From Sternotherus odoratus (lineage: Eukaryota > Chordata > Testudines > Kinosternidae), in the NCBI GenBank assembly GCA_032164245.1, contig JAVMKO010000003.1, positions 35,649,390 to 35,713,389 of the forward strand: a stretch of 64,000 nt of DNA, read 5' to 3'. The notes below the pieces were generated by a model. It saw nothing but the letters and a program-made list of their open reading frames with translations, was not told the origin of the DNA and searched no databases. The position numbers and the translations under genes were made by a program. Each line of letters starts with the position of its first letter. The first letter of the stretch is position 1. Of this stretch, positions 58,701 to 64,000 are shown piece after piece.

Positions 58701-60840
58701 CCATATACCCTCGGACAGCTCAGTATTCTTCTTTGAGGAGTTATAGTTGCACTTTTTGCTTTCTTTGGCCCAGATCCTCTTGGTGTGATCCTCCAGCCAG
58801 GTGGTTTTATGCTGTTACATGGACTTCTTATTCGCCATTGTTCTGACACTGGAGATGGGTGAAGCCAGAGAAACTGTAAGCAGGGGACTTGAGGACACGA
58901 ACAGAGAGACATGAGGGTAGACCACTTTGTCAGGATCAGAGCATACATACATGGTAAGAGGGTAGGAAGGGAGGGGTGCCCGAGTGTTTTCCAGGAAGGG
59001 ATTGGAGGACCATCATGTACATTTTCACTGTAGTTAGATTGGATTAGCAACACACAGGATAAGCCATTTAGTGTCTGCCCTTGTCCTCAGACTATATTGG
59101 CTGCCTCACCACATGACACAGATTGAGGTATGTGGCGTAGGTATAGTTTGACTTCTATGTTTAGGGCGGGGGCAAGGAATGGGCTTGGCAGGGGATTCGG
59201 GGGGGGGGGGGGTTGGCAGGGGCTCTGGATGCAGGGAGTGAGGCTCAGTGGGGTAGGAATTAAAGTGTGTAGGGTCCTTGATGGGGGGTCAGATAGATAG
59301 GGGAGGTAGCTCCCCATAAAGTGACCTCTTCTCCCTGCAGCTGCATGATGGGGGCAGAAAGCGGAGGAAGGGTGCGTTTGAGCTGGCCCTATCTGTCCCA
59401 GGGGAAGAGGAAGTCCCTTTTCCCCTCCCCACAGCAGCTGAGCCAGGCACAGAATTCCAATTTCCCTGGGGAGTGATTCACGCGGTCACCCACCTGGGCT
59501 GCACACCACAGCTGCCTGGGTCACAGCTTTCCTGCCATGAGGGTGAAACTGCCCTGCAAGCAGAGAACACCTAGCTTCTCCCCTACCTATGTTCCTCCAT
59601 GCCCCTCAGGAGCTGAGGGCGGGGGGGGTGGGAAGAGCCAGCAGTCATGCCAGGTGCTCTGTGCCTGCTGGTCAGTTCCCCTCAGGGGCTGTGTGATGAG
59701 TCAACAGGAACAGTTCCCTGCCTTCCTCTTACGCAGCCCATAGGCAAACTGACCAGCAGGCACAGTGCCTTGTGTCACTGTTTGCCCCCCACCCAAGCGC
59801 TGAGTGCCACCCAGGGCTGGCCTTGACCACTGGTGGGCTGGAGCTCCAGGCCACCAGCTGGAGCCCCCACCAGCTTTAGGGTAGAGAGGAACATGGACCA
59901 TGACCTGGGTCAGGGAAGGCTTAGCCTGCCCTGGCTTTTGATACTGACCACCCATGGGCTAAGGGAGGAAGCTGGGCACTCTTCCCTCCCCCCTCTACTG
60001 CCTCTCCCATGTATCCAGTTTCAGGGGACAGCGCCCGGCCCCCCATCTCCGCCCATAGTGTGTGGCTGAGCAAACAGGGAGCAGGTTACAGGGAAAACCC
60101 ACCGCTGAACCCAATTCAATGTGCAGTGAAGCCAAAGGCATAGCAACTCTCTCTTCACACATACCACTCTTCACATGAGTCACAATGATGAGCACTCTAC
60201 AATCCTCATGGCACCCACATGCTAAGGCCCATCCCAGACTGCATGCCTACTCTTGCTTGGTTTTTTTCAGTGAAGGTGAATATTAGAAGGAACAGCACTG
60301 ATGCAATGCCTCGTTGCTTTAAAAAGCTGCTACTTTTCATTTCCAGAACTTCCTTCTCCCCCTTACCCCACCCCCAGTTCTCCCATGCTAGCATCCAAGT
60401 GAACAACAGCATATTCCCTGAAGCAGCTGCACTAATGACCCAACACTCAGGGATATCTACAGATTCACACCAGCATTCTGCGACTCTGTCAGCCCTTCTC
60501 TCTGCTTCCTGCTTATTTACACAAAGCATTCAGCTCTGAAACTCCCTAACCTGAACAGCACCAGGGTCTGGACAGTGTGGAAGGAGTGGCACGCCCACAA
60601 CACATATTAGCTCTACAGAATCCTAACCCACTCAATGTGATTTAGGTCATTCTGTACAATTTCAAGTAGATACCAGACACCATGCCAGTGCCTGTTGTGG
60701 GTCCCCACTGTGTCCAGTCCACAGAGGATAATTTACAAAGCCTGGCTCTTTAGCCCGAGGTGTAGAGACTCATGCTTTCAGAGGTCCCCAGTTCACTCCC
60801 TGCCAAGATGGCAGCAGTCACAGTTGCATCTATTGTTAAA
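58701..60840. other. Intergenic, nothing recognised
   Basis: Moderately GC-rich, with a G run near 59200. No exon with splice support and no repeat ends. Confidence 0.4.
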
Positions 60841-61030
60841 ATTGAACTTCACTTGTATAGCAGTTTTCATCCATCAAAGTGTTTTACAAATGAAATGATC
60901 ATAATCCCCATGTCACAAGTGGGGAAGCTGAGAGAGACAGGTGCAATGTCACATCGCTGGTCGGTGGCACAGCTGGGACTACACACTAGGTTTCCTAACT
61001 GCCCACTCTCTATTAAAGTGCTAAGCTTTT
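60841..61030 (-). repeat. MIR SINE, antisense
   Basis: 'ataatccccatgtcacaagt', 'ggggaagctgagagagacag' and 'cacagctgggactacacact' are antisense MIR. Confidence 0.8.
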
Positions 61031-61344
61031 TACCCCAATCTGTTCACTGATCAGTATAGTACAGTGAAGGCTGATAAACTCTACACACCCTCTCAAACCT
61101 TTCATAAATACTAGATCTATTGCCCAATAGTAGAACAGCTAGAGATCCACTGTGAATCTTAGTGGTTTAGCATGTGTAAGGAAACCTGGCTGTGGGTAGG
61201 TGGAACATTCCAATGTCCTCCGACATCTGGCCACAAGACTGCATTCTCTCTGTTGCATTTGGATGCAGCCGCAGGGAACCAGGCATTCATGACCGCTGGC
61301 CTTACTTATAATATTGTTTTGTAGAGATGAAGCCACTGCCCTTA

Positions 61345-61735
61345 AAAGGTAGTTAGTTCAGAATACAGCAACCCAACTGCCCAGAAACAAATGCTCCTCA
61401 TGGCACATCACTGCAGTATTCCACTCTCTCTGCTGACTCCCCAGGGAATACCAGGTTCAGTTCACGGTTCTAGCCTTCATTTGAAAAGCTCTCCATGGAA
61501 GAGGCTAGTTATCTGAGGGACTGCATTGCCCAGTGTGATCAAAGCCCCCCGGGACTACTACATTCCACTCAGTGAAACGGTCAACCTCAGGAGTTAAATT
61601 ACTGAGTGCACGAGAGAGAGCTTGCTTAGTTATTGGCCCATAAAACTGGAACTCACTCCTGGAAGACATCAGAATAACCTTGGACCTTAAGAGCAAAAAG
61701 CGAAGCCTACTTCCTCGATTCAGCCATCTCACAAT
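61345..61735 (+). mobile_element. L2-like LINE C-terminal fragment
   Basis: Resembles the C-terminal ORF2 block of L2-type LINEs: 'gttcagaatacagcaaccca', a decayed FKALHG...YLRDC segment (SFEKLSMEEASYLRDC), and 'ggaactcactcctggaagac' for the WNSLP region. Several in-frame stops. Confidence 0.5.
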
Positions 61736-61739
61736 AAGA

Positions 61740-64000
61740 GCACGTAAACTGGAGGGAAGAGAGTTAGCACTTGTCTACACCTGAGTCAAGAACAAGCTGT
61801 TCCTGAATCACTCCATGTGTAAACAAGCCCATGAGTAGTTGTGTACACTTTATGGATTTTTGAGGTGTTCAGATAGCATGGTGATGGGCACTTATATAAA
61901 ATCAATTAAATGCTTTTGGTACAGTTAAGGCACAGAGATAAGGGCAGCAGAGCCTGGCTGTACAAACGTTGATCAATCCTCAATACTTTTGAGGTAGGCA
62001 TTACTGCCATTTTAGAGAGTGGGTTTCTGAGTCAGGAAGATTAGGTGCTATGGCACCTAACCTTGTCCTGTGCTCAGACCACAGATCCCACTCTACAGTA
62101 ATTCCACTGAGAGGTTTAATCTGCCCATGTGGATAATTATTTCTACAATTCTAGCCAAGGAACCACTAAGGGTTTGGTAGCTGTCAACGTTTCTTGTAAG
62201 GAATTTGTTATTTGATGCATGTGTGTGAAATTTCTGTAAGCCTCTGTAGTTCCTTCTTATTTCAAACACCCATAATACTTCTCATTTGGCATCATACAAA
62301 ATAAGGTGCAGTATCAAATCCATAAAATAAAGCACTATGGAATTGGGCAGAGATAATCAAAAATGTTTTAATGATTAAACAATGTCAAAGATTAACAATG
62401 TAGGTATATTCAGATGAGCTAAGGGTTTATTTCTAGCACACTTAGACAGCGTATTTTGAATGTTACAGCTGCTGTACTGAAATATGTAAGGACTGTGCAA
62501 ACCAGTACCTAGAAATGAAGACACACAAGCTTTGATAATGTAATGTAAACAGATGTTGTGTCTCCTTTAAAACAAGTAAAGAAAACCCCCAAGGCGAATA
62601 AGAAAACTCATTATTTCCCTAACAGATGTGCAAAAAATTAAAAAGTTAAACATGTAAAACTCTGATATTTATATAAATATCAAACAAAATAGTTAAACAT
62701 ACAAACTTAAGCAAATGACCAACAAGATGTTTTGCATGATTAGTTAAATATTCTGAGCTCAATGAATAAAAAGTATTCATAATCTAAACTCCACGATAGT
62801 AGATAACATACCAGCCATAGATATCTGCTTTGCAACTGACTCCTCAAGTGTGCAAAGCAAGATTTTACATTAATAGGAATTTTAACAAGCAGTTCTAAAC
62901 AAATTTGTAGATATCAAGCCAAAAAGTTACAGGTGATCTACATAGCTTACACTCAGGAAACAAACTCATCTCCAGCACATTTCCAAAGGTTTATTTTTTG
63001 ATCTGTCTGTGTGACTTAATTGGTTTAATTTTACTTTCTGGAAAAAACACAACTCTGTGAGCTAGGCACATTTTAAGAATGACTTAAAGTATGCTTCACA
63101 AATAGTGATACAAATGCCAACTTAAATATGAATAATTACATTTGAAAAGCATCCTTGACCTCCATTTTAAAAATAACTTTACTAAGGTCAGACTATCCAG
63201 TCACTTTTGAAACATGAATATGGCTATGGTACCACAATGCTTGAAACTGGCATAGTTTCCAGTATTAAAAACTGCTTTGCAATTTAGCAATTCACAGAAA
63301 TAGAAAACCAGGATGTACCTTCCCTGTATACTCCCTAACTCTTAGAGACAATTAATATTTAAGTCTTTCTGGACTGCTTAAGCATTAGCGACATAAGCAA
63401 AATAAAAAAATAAGATCTATTAAAAGGGAAAATAAATTTCCATCTCGATTGTGACTGCTTAGTCAATTTAAGTCAAATACACAAAACTAAAGGCGCTATT
63501 TCCAATTTTACTGTAACATGGAGATAAATATTATGTGTGTCACATATATTACAGTAAAATGATCAATGGATTTTTCTAAATGACTTATTAAAAAGTCTAT
63601 CAACTCAAAATTGAAACGTACCCTAATTTTCAAACCACTAATAAGCTTTGGGCCCTGCTTTTTATTTTTAAGGCATGTGTGTTTACCTACTGAAACCAAC
63701 ATTGTACAAATTACATTTACAATCACATGCATAATCTACAGTAAAAAACATGAGTTTGGATTACAGTGTTTTGAAACTGTGAATCATAATTCAGCACCTA
63801 TTATATTCACTAGTAAGGCAACAGCAGTGTCATATACTACAATAATACTCCCTTCCACAGTCTATAGCGGGGTCAGTGGTGCCTAGAATTATTAACTTTA
63901 ACTGTATACAGTTTCTAGGGTGTTTGCACAGGTTAAGTCCTACATAAATCGCACTATTCTAGGCAAGAATAGTTACAGTAGCTGTTAGGGTATCAGTGCA
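61740..64000 (-). other. Repeat-poor AT-rich block, possible 3' UTR
   Basis: About 2.2 kb without recognisable repeats, unlike the rest of the window. Minus-strand AATAAA signals occur (complement of 62426-62431, and others near 62991 and 63662). In other amniotes the next gene upstream of GCM1 on the same strand is ELOVL5, whose long 3' UTR would lie here. No coding exon is visible, so this is inference from synteny. Confidence 0.28.

Noticed and set aside
60206..60539. Open frames of 106-107 codons on both strands
   Set aside because: Mutually overlapping on opposite strands, with no motif and no splice signals.

Overview
This is vertebrate nuclear DNA, most likely from a turtle (Cryptodira). 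It is intron-rich and crowded with interspersed repeats typical of that lineage: antisense and sense CR1 LINE fragments, a tRNA-derived SINE whose arms read 'ctgtggcaccttaaagact' and 'aagctttcgtgggct', old MIR-type SINEs, and many short non-autonomous hAT elements with readable 8-bp target duplications. The species call is an inference from repeat content. No bacterial-type operon, CRISPR array or rRNA/tRNA gene is present.

The one gene I can reconstruct completely is GCM1 (glial cells missing 1, a zinc-coordinating GCM-domain transcription factor) on the minus strand. Five coding exons lie at 32111-32013, 28242-27990, 25819-25707, 24052-23924 and 20485-19733. All splice sites are GT-AG, the phases agree, and the joined frame is 448 codons plus a TGA stop. 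The zinc-ligand Cys/His residues known for the family are all present, so the gene looks intact.

Layout. 1-19 kb: intergenic sequence downstream of GCM1, with hAT and CR1 fragments, an exact 155-bp duplication (7708-7862 and 9212-9366), LTR-like sequences near 7.4 and 11.3 kb, and a nest of elements (MIR interrupted by a PIF/Harbinger-like element, itself interrupted by two hATs) at 14.3-16.6 kb. 19.7-32.1 kb: GCM1, whose introns carry inverted SINE units, MIR and a foldback MITE. 32-45 kb: more CR1, a 77-nt foldback SINE at 35.3 kb, and one unassigned possible exon at 42.2 kb. 45.9-54.2 kb: a long (TA)n tract, two copies of an unclassified repeat family with 31-bp and 46-bp minisatellites, a 705-bp element with 5-bp target duplications, and a G-rich hAT. 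55.3-57.7 kb: an antisense CR1 with a 242-residue open reverse-transcriptase frame, split by a hAT carrying a purine-rich minisatellite. 58-61.7 kb: decayed LINE fragments. 61.7-64 kb: AT-rich, repeat-poor sequence that could be the 3' UTR of the next minus-strand gene.

I found no new molecular system. The most useful observations are structural: foldback SINEs inserted as single units, the nested elements, the minisatellite-bearing repeat family, and the possible exon at 42.2 kb.
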